Positions 1 through 8,093 of a stretch of DNA of 49,079 nucleotides are shown one piece after another. The notes under the pieces were generated by a model. That model did no database searches. It was not told the origin of the DNA and worked only from the letters and a program-made list of their open reading frames with translations. Position 1 is the stretch's first letter. Each line of letters opens with the position of its first letter. This stretch comes from Bin87 sp034421995 (GTDB taxonomy: Bacteria > Chloroflexota > Dehalococcoidia > Lucifugimonadales > UBA3495), in contig DAOUJY010000137.1 of the NCBI GenBank assembly GCA_034421995.1, positions 1-49,079 on the forward strand. Direction: 5' to 3'. The position numbers and the translations under genes are program-made.

Positions 1-67
1 AAAATCGGAGATGTTCATGGGGTTCCTCGCTGCGGAGTGTTCTCAACTCGCAGCATAGGGGAACCTC

Positions 68-631
68 GTGGCATTTTCAAAATCGTCTCAAACTAGCACC
101 AAAGGTTACTACCCCGATTTCACCCTTGCCGCCAACAGGGACGGTGGAAACAAAATCGCCATCGACGTCAAAACCACCTACAAAATCGCTATAGCGGATA
201 GGTTTTCGTTCACGTTGGGCAGCTATACCAGCTTCTTGCGGGGCGATGGCACCAAAAATATCATGTTCCCCTACCACGAATATGCCGAGCATTGGATAAT
301 AGGCTTTGCGTATCGCCGCGTCGAAGTTGATCCCGCGGCTGCGAACCGGGTGTACACTCCCGCAATCCGTGACGCAATCCCGGTGCCGTTTACCGACGTG
401 GAGGTCTTCATGCAGGAAAAATGGCGCATCGCTGGCGACAAGGCCGGCAGCGGAAATACGACCAACATCGGTAGCATCAGCGGAACGTTAGCCGATTTTC
501 AGCAGGGGAACGGCGTCTTCCAATCGGAAAGTGAGTTCCTAGCCTACTGGCGTGGATACGGACGTACCGCTGATGCACGCTCCCGGCTGTATCGCAACGC
601 CGTCGAGTTTAGAGTGATGTACCAATGCTAG
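68..631 (+). CDS. EcoRV-family type II restriction endonuclease, 5' end cut off by an in-frame stop
   Basis: The 187 residues read from a GTG at 68 match the C-terminal three quarters of R.EcoRV, the homodimeric PD-(D/E)xK enzyme that cuts GATATC. The catalytic set is present: D17 in YYPDF, and D33 and K35 in IAIDVKTTY (EcoRV D74, D90, K92). The recognition loop GSGNTTNIGS is intact, so the ancestral specificity was probably GATATC. EcoRV is about 245 residues; some 57 N-terminal residues are missing. The same frame is open from base 2 and its translation (SEMFMGF, QLAA) resembles the EcoRV N-terminal part, but it is broken by a TAG at 56-58, with homology resuming straight after. This suggests a nonsense-mutated gene that begins left of the window. 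Translation from the GTG at 68 would lack the dimer interface. No partner methylase is visible beside it. Family assignment is strong; loss of activity is inferred. Confidence 0.85.
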   Translation: MAFSKSSQTSTKGYYPDFTLAANRDGGNKIAIDVKTTYKIAIADRFSFTLGSYTSFLRGDGTKNIMFPYHEYAEHWIIGFAYRRVEVDPAAANRVYTPAIRDAIPVPFTDVEVFMQEKWRIAGDKAGSGNTTNIGSISGTLADFQQGNGVFQSESEFLAYWRGYGRTADARSRLYRNAVEFRVMYQC

Positions 632-779
632 ACCACCCATCCGACGTCGTTGTTGTGCACTTGACGCAGCCGGGAAAATAACCCCATTGGGCCCTATCGG
701 GAAATCCGCCGGGGACTAATTCCCTTAAACTGTACCCTGATGCTTGGTTGCCGTCAATCAACATTACCGGAGGCTCACG

Positions 780-2249
780 ATGTCCACCCCCGTCCGCGTC
801 CGCTACGCGCCCAGCCCTACTGGCAATCCGCACATCGGCAACATCCGCACCGCCATGTTCAACTGGCTGTTCGCTCGGCGCAACGGCGGGCGGTTCGTGG
901 TGCGGGTTGAGGATACCGACCAGGGGCGCATCACTGAGGGAGCGGTGGACCATATTCTGGACGGGCTGGAATGGCTGGGCATTGATTGGGATGAAGGCCC
1001 CCGGGTGGGCGGGCCTTACGGTCCGTATTTTCAATCGGAGCGGCTGGAGCGTTACCATACCGCCGCGGAGCGGCTGATCGCCTCGGGCGACGCCTACCGC
1101 TGCTACTGCCCGCCGGAACGGGTGGCCGAACTGCGGAAGGAGCAGGCCCGCAACAAGCAGCGGCAGGGTTATGACAGCCGTTGCCGCTACCTGTCGGATG
1201 CGGAGCGGCGCGCCAACGAGGCGGCGGGAATGCCATCGGTGTTGCGCTTCGCCATGCCTCAGTCGGGCACGACCGCCGTGGACGACGCCATCCGCGGGCA
1301 CGTGGAATGGCAGAACGAACTCACCGACGACTTCGTACTGATCAAGACCGACGGATTTCCCACCTACCATATGGCGGTGGTGGTGGACGACCACGCCATG
1401 GCGATAAGCCACATACTGCGGGCCGAGGAATGGCTGCCCAGCACACCGCGACACGTGCAGTTGTTTCGGGCGCTGGACTTGCCCATGCCCGTATTCGGCC
1501 ATCTGCCCATGATCCTCGGCTCCGACCGGGCCAAGCTGTCCAAGCGACACGGCGCGACTTCGCTAATGGAATACCGGGACGACGGGTTTCTGCCGGAAGC
1601 GCTGATCAACTTCATGGCCCTGCTGGGCTGGTCCCTGGACGGCGAAACCGACGTGATGACGGAAGACACCATCCGGGACAACTTCACCCTGGAACGGGTG
1701 GGCAAGCCGGCCGCCATTTTCGACCTGGACAAGCTGCAGTGGATGAACGGGGTGTACATCCGGCAGCTGGGTACCGAAGATCTGGCCGACCGCATCCTCC
1801 CGTTTTTGGAACAGACTTATTCCGATGACCTGCTGCCCATCGACCGGGATTACCTGCTGCGGATCGTTCCCCTGGTTCAGGAGCGGCTCAAGACTCTGGC
1901 CGACGCTCCCGATATGCTCTCCTACTTCTTCGAGGACAGGCTGGAATATGACCCGGCGGCGCTGGTGCAGCGGGGCATGGACACCGACGGCACGCGGGTA
2001 GCAATTCGCCGGGCTGAATCCGACCTGGCCGCCGTGGCTGGCGCCGACTTCAACCACGAGAACCTGGAAGCCCTATTGCGGGTCGCCGGAGCCGAATTGG
2101 GCCTGTCGGGGAGGCAGTTCTTTGGCGCTCTCCGCACCGCCATCACCGGGCGCACCGCGACGCCTCCGCTCTTTGAGATGATGGAGGTGATGGGCCGGGA
2201 GCGCGTGCTGCAACGTCTGGCGGCGGCGGAGAAGCTATCTACCGTCTAA
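780..2249 (+). CDS. gltX: glutamyl-tRNA synthetase
   Basis: Class I aminoacyl-tRNA synthetase that charges tRNA-Glu (and in many bacteria lacking GlnRS also tRNA-Gln). The N-terminal signature is YAPSPTGNPHIGN, a HIGH variant, and the KMSKS-type loop is KLSKRHG near residue 248. Length is 489 residues, usual for the family. The ATG at 780 is preferred over the TTG at 744 because GGAGG at 769-773 lies 6 bases upstream of it and homology begins there. The stop overlaps the end of the convergent channel gene by four bases. Confidence 0.96.
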   Translation: MSTPVRVRYAPSPTGNPHIGNIRTAMFNWLFARRNGGRFVVRVEDTDQGRITEGAVDHILDGLEWLGIDWDEGPRVGGPYGPYFQSERLERYHTAAERLIASGDAYRCYCPPERVAELRKEQARNKQRQGYDSRCRYLSDAERRANEAAGMPSVLRFAMPQSGTTAVDDAIRGHVEWQNELTDDFVLIKTDGFPTYHMAVVVDDHAMAISHILRAEEWLPSTPRHVQLFRALDLPMPVFGHLPMILGSDRAKLSKRHGATSLMEYRDDGFLPEALINFMALLGWSLDGETDVMTEDTIRDNFTLERVGKPAAIFDLDKLQWMNGVYIRQLGTEDLADRILPFLEQTYSDDLLPIDRDYLLRIVPLVQERLKTLADAPDMLSYFFEDRLEYDPAALVQRGMDTDGTRVAIRRAESDLAAVAGADFNHENLEALLRVAGAELGLSGRQFFGALRTAITGRTATPPLFEMMEVMGRERVLQRLAAAEKLSTV

Positions 2250-3166
2250 CCCGACTCCCGCCTGTCGGGCATGGGCTGTCCGCAGTGGGGGCATAGGTCG
2301 CCGCCCGGTGGCGTGGGCCGGTCGGGGTCGGGTGAGCCGTCCGCGGAATCGGCCTCCAGCAGGCCGGCGCTGAGTATGCCGGCCGGCAGGGCGAACAGGC
2401 CGATGCCCAAGACGGCGATGACGGCGGCCAATGCGCGGCCAACAGGGGTGACGGGAACTGTGTCACCGTAGCCCACGGTCGTCAGGGTAACGACGCTCCA
2501 CCACATCGCCGCCGGGATGCTGGGAAAGACCTCGGGCTGGGCTTCCGTTTCGGCAAAGTACATCAGGGCAGCCGCAATCACCAGGGAGACGAGCAGCGCG
2601 GCTACGGTGGTCAGCAGCTGTCCGCTTTTCTCGCGCAAGGCCAGCCCCAGCCGGCGCGCCGCCGGGAAATAGCGGGCCAGCTTGGCGGTGCGGGTCAGCA
2701 GGCGAGCGGCCAGCAGGAAGGACAGGCTGGGGCCAGCGACGCCGGACAACAAAATGACCACGGCGACGACCGACGGGGCCAAAGCCGCAGCGTCCACCAG
2801 AGCGTGGGGAGAGACGACGTAGCGCCAGCGCTGGCGCCAACCGGCGGTCGCCGGGTCGGGGGCCGCTTCCGGGGCGGTCCAGAGCCGGAGGATATACTCG
2901 GCCAGAAAAACGGCTACGGTGCAGTACTCGACGAGATGGAACCAGAAGCCGTAGGAGGATGCCAGGTCGGGCACCGTCCACAGGATGAGGGCCACCGAGT
3001 TAATGAGGATAACCGCAACCAGGGCAGTTTCCACCAGGATGGAGGCTTTGGGGGAGCCCGGACTGACGCGCTGAAATCCGGCGCCGAGTTGGGGTTCCAA
3101 GAGAGCATAGGCCCGTCGCCGCAGCCCGGCCGGGCCGCCGGAGTTTGCAGACGGGACATCGCTCAT
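2246..3166 (-). CDS. voltage-gated-type potassium channel with C-terminal Cys motif
   Basis: Six-transmembrane Kv-like ion channel of 306 residues. S1 begins near residue 43. A basic S4-like helix is visible (ARLLTRTAKLAR, positive residues every 3-4). The selectivity filter TTVGYGD sits in the pore loop near residue 236, followed by the last membrane helix. The tail after about residue 270 is Pro/Asp-rich and ends with CPHCGQPMP, half of a zinc-ribbon-like knuckle; its role is unknown. The channel is probably tetrameric in the cytoplasmic membrane. GGAGG stands shortly upstream of the ATG. A weak minus-strand promoter may lie at about 3272-3245 (CTGCCA, 16 bases, TAAAAT). Monocistronic and convergent with gltX. 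Confidence 0.88.
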   Translation of the reverse strand: MSDVPSANSGGPAGLRRRAYALLEPQLGAGFQRVSPGSPKASILVETALVAVILINSVALILWTVPDLASSYGFWFHLVEYCTVAVFLAEYILRLWTAPEAAPDPATAGWRQRWRYVVSPHALVDAAALAPSVVAVVILLSGVAGPSLSFLLAARLLTRTAKLARYFPAARRLGLALREKSGQLLTTVAALLVSLVIAAALMYFAETEAQPEVFPSIPAAMWWSVVTLTTVGYGDTVPVTPVGRALAAVIAVLGIGLFALPAGILSAGLLEADSADGSPDPDRPTPPGGDLCPHCGQPMPDRRESG

Positions 3167-3479
3167 TCGTCTTTATACCTCCGCCTTAGCCCCACGGATT
3201 GGGGCGGTATGGCGATCTCGCTGCCCCGATAGTACGTTGGTGTCATTTTAGAAAAATAATCAGAATTGGCAGATTTTTTGCTTGACGCCCGGCGAATTGA
3301 AGGTTGTAAAGTAGGCCCTGGTATTTCCGGTGGCTGGGACATTTTAAACGGCTTCCAGCATCGCCATACCGGGCGAACACCTACCTCATTCATGCCCTTT
3401 CAGATCATACAAATCGGGTGGCAGTGGCGGCTAGGGAACGAATACCAAATTCCGTGGTTTTAGCAAGGAGAAACCGCAT
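3167..3479. other. divergent intergenic region (313 bases)
   Basis: Separates the minus-strand channel gene from the plus-strand hydrolase gene. It holds the promoter candidate at 3282-3310 and AT-rich bases at 3245-3280 that may serve the channel gene. The short open frames here have no recognisable protein features and I do not call a gene. Confidence 0.6.
3282..3310 (+). promoter_or_regulatory. sigma70-type promoter candidate for the MBL-fold gene
   Basis: TTGACG at 3282-3287 and TGTAAA at 3305-3310 are separated by exactly 17 bases. This would give a leader of roughly 160 bases before the ATG at 3480. No experimental support. Confidence 0.45.
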
Positions 3480-4310
3480 ATGGCATCAAGCGGTGCAACG
3501 ATCATCAGTGACGGCGTATTCAAAGTTGACGCAGGGGCCTGTTTTGGCAGCTTTCCCAAGATGATGTGGGAAAACCTGGTTTCGACCGACCGTAAGAACC
3601 GACTGACCATGGGCCAGAACTGCCCACTATTTGAGATCAATGGCCGCCGGATCCTCGTGGATACCGGCATCGGCCCGAAGACCAACCCCCAGGACAAGGA
3701 GCTGTACGGCCTAGTGCCCAGCCGCTTGATGCGGAGCCTAAAGAGCGCCGGGCTGGGGCCCCGGGATATCGACGCGGTGGTGCTTTCGCACCTCCATTTC
3801 AGTCACGCCGGCGGGTCCACTCGCATGGATCGGCTGGGCGACATGGTGCCTTCGTTTCCCAAGGCCACATACTACGTGCAGCGCGCCAGCTGGGAAGACG
3901 CCCAGCATCCTTCGCTGCGCAACGCGGGCGCCTTCCGTGTTGAAGACTTCGCTCCCATCGTGGAACGGGGGCAACTCGAACTACTGGACGGAGACACCGA
4001 GTTGTTTCCGGGTTTGAGCCTCATAGTGACCGACGGACACTGCCCCGGGCATCAGATTGCGATTTTTACCCATGGCGGAGAGCGCATCGTGTACCTGGGG
4101 GATTTGGTGCCCACGCCCCACCACCTGGGCCTTACCGTCATCTCGTCCTTCGACTACGAACCGGAAGCCACGCTCTGTCAGAAACGGGACATCCTGGCCC
4201 AGGGAGAAAACCAGGGTTGGCTATTGGTGTTTGCCCACGGCCACGAGATCAGGGCGGGCTACCTGGAGCGCCGGCAGAACATAAGCTACCTGAGGCCGGT
4301 GGATTTCTAG
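3480..4310 (+). CDS. metallo-beta-lactamase-fold hydrolase with altered metal motif
   Basis: A 276-residue MBL-fold protein related to the lactonase/quorum-quenching type hydrolases; substrate unknown. Visible motifs: LVDTGIGPK near residue 60, the metal motif HLHFSH at 104-109, GHCPGH near 180 and YLGDLVPTPHH near 205. The canonical motif is HxHxDH; here the Asp is Ser108 (codon AGT), so the second metal site may be lost or rearranged. The C-terminal HGH is kept. Ribosome site AGGAG at 3466-3470 supports the ATG at 3480. It appears to be transcribed alone from the promoter at about 3282. Cytoplasmic, with no signal peptide. Confidence 0.85.
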   Translation: MASSGATIISDGVFKVDAGACFGSFPKMMWENLVSTDRKNRLTMGQNCPLFEINGRRILVDTGIGPKTNPQDKELYGLVPSRLMRSLKSAGLGPRDIDAVVLSHLHFSHAGGSTRMDRLGDMVPSFPKATYYVQRASWEDAQHPSLRNAGAFRVEDFAPIVERGQLELLDGDTELFPGLSLIVTDGHCPGHQIAIFTHGGERIVYLGDLVPTPHHLGLTVISSFDYEPEATLCQKRDILAQGENQGWLLVFAHGHEIRAGYLERRQNISYLRPVDF

Positions 4311-4329
4311 GCGGACAATCGCGGTTGCG

Positions 4330-5730
4330 TCAGGCCGGCAACCACTCGGCGCGCATCACCTTGCCGTCCAGCCCGGTCAATCGCGCCGGCGTGATGCAAT
4401 TCGCCAAATCGTCGCCGGTCTGGGTGGATACCCGGACGTAGTTGTCCGTCAGACCGCTCCAGACGGGCAATTCATCGCCAACGGGCCGGGCGGTTTCCCA
4501 AAGTACCCGGCGCGTCCGGCCTATCATCCCTTGGCGATAATCCACAAATCCCTGCTCGGCCGCTGCGGACATTTCGGCGGCCCGGCGACGCTTCTCCCTC
4601 GGGTCCACCTGTTCCGGCAGGTAATGGGCGGTAGTGCCTGGGCGCTGCGAATAAGGAAACACGTGGCAGTCGGCGAAGCTCATTTCCGTGACCAGATCCA
4701 GGCTGGCGTCGTGATCGGCGCCGCTCTCTCCGGGGAAGCCGACGATGATATCCGTGGTGATGGATGACCCCGGAACCGTGTCTCGGATAGTGTTGACCGC
4801 CTTGCGATAGGCATCCGCATCGTATCGGCGCCGCATCGCTTTGAGGGTGGCGTCGGACCCGCTTTGCAGGGGCACGTGGAAATGGGGACAGAGGCGGGGA
4901 TCTTCCCACCGCTCCAGGAGATCAGGAGTAATCTCGTGAGCCTGGAGTGAGGAAACCCGCAGTCGCGGCACGTTCGTTTCCAACAGAATTCGGTCCAGCA
5001 GCAAGGGTAGATTAACCTGGTCCAGATCAAACCCGTAGGTTCCTAACTGGGTGCCGGTCAATGTAACTTCCTGGAACCCGTTGGCGACGTGGCGACGCAC
5101 CGCGGCTACCAACTCACCAGGCGGGATGCTGCGCTCTCGGCCCCGGACTTTGGGCACGATGCAGTAGGCACAAACCTGATCGCAGCCCTCCTGTATCTTC
5201 ACCATGGCCCGGCTGCGTCGCAAAATGCCGGGGCCGATTTCGGCTTGGGGCATGGGCAGAGGGGTAGGCAGTACGCCCCGCTGCCGGTTATGTTCCGCGA
5301 TAGCCAGCGCCGTCAGTTCCGGTTTCTCTCGGTTTCCCACCACCAGCGAAACCTGGGGCATTTGGCGCAATTCGTCGGCGGCGCGTTGCGGATAGCAGCC
5401 GGCGGCAACCACCACGGCGTCGGGATTGGCGCGGCGGGCGGCCCGCAGGGCCTGGCGGGCCTTGGAGTCGGCGGTGGCAGTGACGGTGCAGGTGTTGACG
5501 ACGATGATGTCGGCATCGCGTTTTCGGTCCACCAGGCGATAGCCGGCTTGGGCGAACTGGCGGGCCAGCAGGGCGCTGTCGGCCTGGTTCAGCTTGCAGC
5601 CGTGGGTTTCGATGGTGACGGTTCCGGCGGTGATGCCGTCGCTTTCGGGGTCTGGATTCCGGCTTGCGCCGGAATGACGATGGGGGCCCGAGTGACGATG
5701 GGGGCCGGGATGGCGGTGGATATTGAGCAT
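4330..5730 (-). CDS. mtaB: tRNA t6A37 methylthiotransferase (MtaB/MiaB family)
   Basis: Radical-SAM enzyme that adds a methylthio group to t6A37 of tRNAs reading ANN codons. Order: UPF0004 domain with three cluster cysteines (C45 in THGCKLNQ, C81 in NTCTVT, C112 in AAGCYP), radical-SAM domain with CxxxCxxC (C183, C187, C190 in GCDQVCAYC), then a C-terminal TRAM-like region. The THGCKLNQ form favours MtaB over MiaB or RimO. The first 30 or so residues (His-rich, HRHSGASRNP) do not belong to the family; they are translated from a REP-like DNA repeat. No later in-frame ATG or GTG precedes the family homology, so the repeat appears to supply the start codon. The ATG lies 6 bases after the stop of the PaREP1-like gene, suggesting co-transcription. 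Confidence 0.92.
   Translation of the reverse strand: MLNIHRHPGPHRHSGPHRHSGASRNPDPESDGITAGTVTIETHGCKLNQADSALLARQFAQAGYRLVDRKRDADIIVVNTCTVTATADSKARQALRAARRANPDAVVVAAGCYPQRAADELRQMPQVSLVVGNREKPELTALAIAEHNRQRGVLPTPLPMPQAEIGPGILRRSRAMVKIQEGCDQVCAYCIVPKVRGRERSIPPGELVAAVRRHVANGFQEVTLTGTQLGTYGFDLDQVNLPLLLDRILLETNVPRLRVSSLQAHEITPDLLERWEDPRLCPHFHVPLQSGSDATLKAMRRRYDADAYRKAVNTIRDTVPGSSITTDIIVGFPGESGADHDASLDLVTEMSFADCHVFPYSQRPGTTAHYLPEQVDPREKRRRAAEMSAAAEQGFVDYRQGMIGRTRRVLWETARPVGDELPVWSGLTDNYVRVSTQTGDDLANCITPARLTGLDGKVMRAEWLPA
5648..5722. repeat. REP-like palindrome plus tandem half-arm copies
   Basis: An inverted repeat, ATTCCGGC-ttgc-GCCGGAAT, is followed by degenerate direct copies of one arm plus tail (CCGGAATGACGATGGGGG, CCCGAGTGACGATGGGGG, CCGGGATGGCGG). 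The same design, palindrome plus arm copies, occurs at about 46.08-46.22 kb. It lies inside the 5' end of mtaB and is translated. Confidence 0.75.
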
Positions 5731-5736
5731 AATGGC

Positions 5737-6144
5737 TTACCCGCTCGGAATCCGGGCCACCAGCCGTTCAATGGCCTCGGTAAGGTCGTCCATCGCCATG
5801 AAAAGGTAGTCCACTCGGCTGCGGCGTTCGCGCACGCGCTCGGCAGCTTCGGACAGGGCCGACAGATGGTCGAAGGCGTCCCGGATATAGCGGTCCCGCT
5901 CCTGTTGTCCCAGACGGCGCACGAAATCCCGCAGGTCGGCATCGTTGTCCGTTGGCTCACCATGCCACAACGCCACGCCGCGAGCCGCCGCCACCAGGCT
6001 GCCCCACGACAATTCCTCCGCCTGGTTCCACTGGCCGCGCTGCATGGAAACCTGGGCCGATTCCAACAGCCGCAACGCCTGGCCCCGATAACGGGCCAGA
6101 CGGTTCGGCAAAGAAGGACTCGGCGTTGAACGGTGGGCAGTCAT
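5737..6144 (-). CDS. PaREP1/HEPN-like small helical protein
   Basis: A 135-residue, wholly helical-looking protein. The segment LLESAQVSMQRGQWNQAEEL followed by WGSLVAAARGVALWHG resembles PaREP1-type domains, which are related to the HEPN fold. HEPN proteins often act as RNases in toxin or defence modules, but no clear RxxxxH catalytic motif is visible here, so function is open. The ATG lies in a roughly 100-base divergent region shared with the alcohol dehydrogenase gene, and the stop is 6 bases before mtaB, so the two are probably one transcript. Confidence 0.6.
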   Translation of the reverse strand: MTAHRSTPSPSLPNRLARYRGQALRLLESAQVSMQRGQWNQAEELSWGSLVAAARGVALWHGEPTDNDADLRDFVRRLGQQERDRYIRDAFDHLSALSEAAERVRERRSRVDYLFMAMDDLTEAIERLVARIPSG

Positions 6145-6244
6145 AATCGCACTATGATTTTACCAAACTCGCGTGGCGACCCATAGGCGCAGATAGTACA
6201 CTGCTGTCGGCCATCAGCCGCATCCCAACATCGAAGGTGCAGTA

Positions 6245-7447
6245 ATGCCTGCCGTCAGTCCTTTTCGCCACGTCGCCTACCCGGTACGGGTTTTCGCCGG
6301 GGATGACGCTCTATCCAACCTGCGTGCCGCAGTGCGGCGCACCGGGGCGATGCGCCCTTTCGTGGTCTGTGGCCAGTCAGTAGCCAAAGGCACCGACCTG
6401 CTGGACCGGGTGATGGAGGCGTTGGGAGAACCGCCGGCGGGAGTATTCGATGGAGTTCAGGCCGGTTCGCCCGTGCCGGCGGTGCGGGACGGTTTCCGCA
6501 TGGCGCGCGAGGCTAACGCGGACCTCATCATAGCGGTGGGCGGCGGCAGCGCGGTGGTGACGGCGCGGGCCATCATCATCTTGCTGGCCGAAGGCGGCGC
6601 CCCCCATGACCACGCTACCAAATACCCGCCCGGACAGCCTCCCGTCAGCCCCCGCCTGATGGCGCCCAAAATTCCCAACATACTGGTATTGACCACCCCC
6701 ACGACGGCTGCGACCCGGGCCGGCACCGCCGTCATCGACGGGGAGACTGGGCACCGACTGGAGATGTTCGATCCCAAGACGCGGCCGACGGCAGTGATCT
6801 GGGACACGGAAGCGCTGCTCACCGCACCCGCTGGCCTGTGCGTCAGCGCATCCGGTTCGCTGTTCAGCGGCGTGATCAGCGCCCTGCAAGCCCCCAGGCT
6901 GAATGCCATGGCCGCCGCCGATCTGCTGGGCGCGCTGGGCCTGCTGGTGGAAAACCTGCCGGTCGTGCGCAAGTCGCCGGACGACGGCGCGGCGCGGGTC
7001 AACCTGTGCGCGGCATCGTTCATGTACAACCGAGCCTGGGACACGGGAGCCAGCGGTTCCGCCCTGGGCGTGGTCAGCGCCCTGGCCCACAGCCTGGATA
7101 CCCGCTACCCCGATTGCAGTCACGGCGCGGCGTATTCCATTCTCACCGGGCCGGGTATGCGATTCAACCGGGATCATAACGCGGCCGGCCAAGCCCGCGT
7201 TGCCGAGGCGCTGGGGGTGCGTGAACCCGGCGCGGCCGACACCGAGGCGGCCGATGCCGCCGCCGACGCAGTGACCGCCTTTTTCGAGGCTATCGGCCTG
7301 CCGGTCCGGCTGCGAGACGTAGGGGTGCCCGGAGAGGGCATACCCGCCATTGCCGAGGACGCCCTCACCGATTTCGGACTGCACCGCAACGTCAGGCCTG
7401 TGAACGGAGTAGATGAGCTGGAAGCGACGCTGCGGTCGGCATGGTGA
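6245..7447 (+). CDS. iron-type alcohol dehydrogenase / maleylacetate reductase-like protein
   Basis: A 400-residue member of the group III (iron-containing) alcohol dehydrogenase superfamily. The nucleotide-binding motif is AVGGGSAVVTAR near residue 98, and the C-terminal part keeps SALAHSLDTRYP and SHGAA, carrying the third and fourth metal ligands (His). The helix that should supply the first two ligands (Asp and His of the usual G-x-D-A-x-x-H pattern) reads SGSLFSGVISALQ, so both are absent. Maleylacetate reductases of this superfamily work without metal, so the protein may be a metal-independent reductase or have lost activity. AAGGTG stands upstream of the ATG. Confidence 0.8.
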   Translation: MPAVSPFRHVAYPVRVFAGDDALSNLRAAVRRTGAMRPFVVCGQSVAKGTDLLDRVMEALGEPPAGVFDGVQAGSPVPAVRDGFRMAREANADLIIAVGGGSAVVTARAIIILLAEGGAPHDHATKYPPGQPPVSPRLMAPKIPNILVLTTPTTAATRAGTAVIDGETGHRLEMFDPKTRPTAVIWDTEALLTAPAGLCVSASGSLFSGVISALQAPRLNAMAAADLLGALGLLVENLPVVRKSPDDGAARVNLCAASFMYNRAWDTGASGSALGVVSALAHSLDTRYPDCSHGAAYSILTGPGMRFNRDHNAAGQARVAEALGVREPGAADTEAADAAADAVTAFFEAIGLPVRLRDVGVPGEGIPAIAEDALTDFGLHRNVRPVNGVDELEATLRSAW

Positions 7448-7450
7448 GCG

Positions 7451-7473
7451 TAGGGACGAATAACCATTCGCCC
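7451..7473. repeat. degenerate copy of a small palindromic repeat
   Basis: TAGGGACGAATAACCATTCG followed by CCC is an imperfect version of the perfect palindrome at 9086-9111, located just after the alcohol dehydrogenase stop. Confidence 0.5.
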
Positions 7474-7504
7474 GATTTGTCAAAAGGATTGGATACAATG
7501 TAAA

Positions 7505-8077
7505 TTAGATGTACTCGCCGCGCTCGGCGGCGCAGGGTTGGAAGAGGGATCCGGGATTATGGCTACGCTCAATAGGCAGAAAGAGCGCGTTTCCGGGATG
7601 GCAAAAGGCGCCCGGAGCGAACCGCGCTGGCTCCGCAGCGCCATAACCGTCAGCAGCATCATTATGCTGGTTGGTCTGGCAATGATGGTTACAGCCGGCA
7701 AAACCGGACACGTCAACCTGGCTTGGGCTGGGCTGTCGTCTTTCTCCATAGGCACGGTGGGATGGCTTATTTCCTTCGGCTGGCTGACAGTTCTGGCCGT
7801 TGGAGACGTTTGGGCATCGCGTGACAGCTACCGAATTTCGTTCAGAAAAATCTTCAAACGTGGCAGAAATCACGATATAAACACCAAGACAGAGTAGTAT
7901 TCCTAAGGCAATGTACACCGCCATGATCACTATGGCGCGAACAAGTTGCATATAGCCTGGTTCTTCACCCGAGCGGAACGGCCTGAAAGCGGACACAAGC
8001 ACAGATACGATCACGATCAGCGCCACACCGGAGGCCAAATCGACCGGCAAGACGGTGAACAATTCCAGTAGGCTCAT
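7505..8077 (-). CDS. small membrane protein downstream of pyrD, 3' end uncertain
   Basis: The ATG lies 16 bases after the pyrD stop, suggesting a shared transcript. Residues 1-65 look real, with two membrane helices (ASGVALIVIVSVLVSAF and AIVIMAVYIALGILLCLGVY). From about residue 66 the frame runs antisense to the plus-strand gene at 7538-7897 and loses protein-like composition. Either the genuine gene ended near 7.9 kb and a frameshift or lost stop extended it, or two convergent genes overlap. Function unknown. Confidence 0.4.
   Translation of the reverse strand: MSLLELFTVLPVDLASGVALIVIVSVLVSAFRPFRSGEEPGYMQLVRAIVIMAVYIALGILLCLGVYIVISATFEDFSERNSVAVTRCPNVSNGQNCQPAEGNKPSHRAYGERRQPSPSQVDVSGFAGCNHHCQTNQHNDAADGYGAAEPARFAPGAFCHPGNALFLPIERSHNPGSLFQPCAAERGEYI
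7538..7897 (+). CDS. small two-helix membrane protein, unknown function
   Basis: The frame encodes up to 119 residues with a basic N-terminus, two hydrophobic segments (SSIIMLVGLAMMV near residue 40; SIGTVGWLISFGWLTVLAVG near residue 70) and a basic tail (RKIFKRGR). The true start may be the ATG at 7559. I do not recognise a family. The opposite strand is also open here, but in this stretch its translation is Cys/His/Gln-rich and looks like a shadow. Moderately confident that it is a gene because of the clean membrane topology. Confidence 0.45.
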   Translation: MEEGSGIMATLNRQKERVSGMAKGARSEPRWLRSAITVSSIIMLVGLAMMVTAGKTGHVNLAWAGLSSFSIGTVGWLISFGWLTVLAVGDVWASRDSYRISFRKIFKRGRNHDINTKTE

Positions 8078-8093
8078 TTGACCGTTCCGTCGG

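Noticed and set aside
661..689. TTGACG as a gltX promoter
   Set aside because: No acceptable -10 box at 16-18 bases (CCATTG).
3266..3463. 65-codon frame upstream of the MBL gene
   Set aside because: Overlaps the promoter candidate, no ribosome site and no recognisable features.
5089..6129. 346-codon plus-strand frame
   Set aside because: Antisense to mtaB and the PaREP1-like gene, both of which have clear homology or composition.
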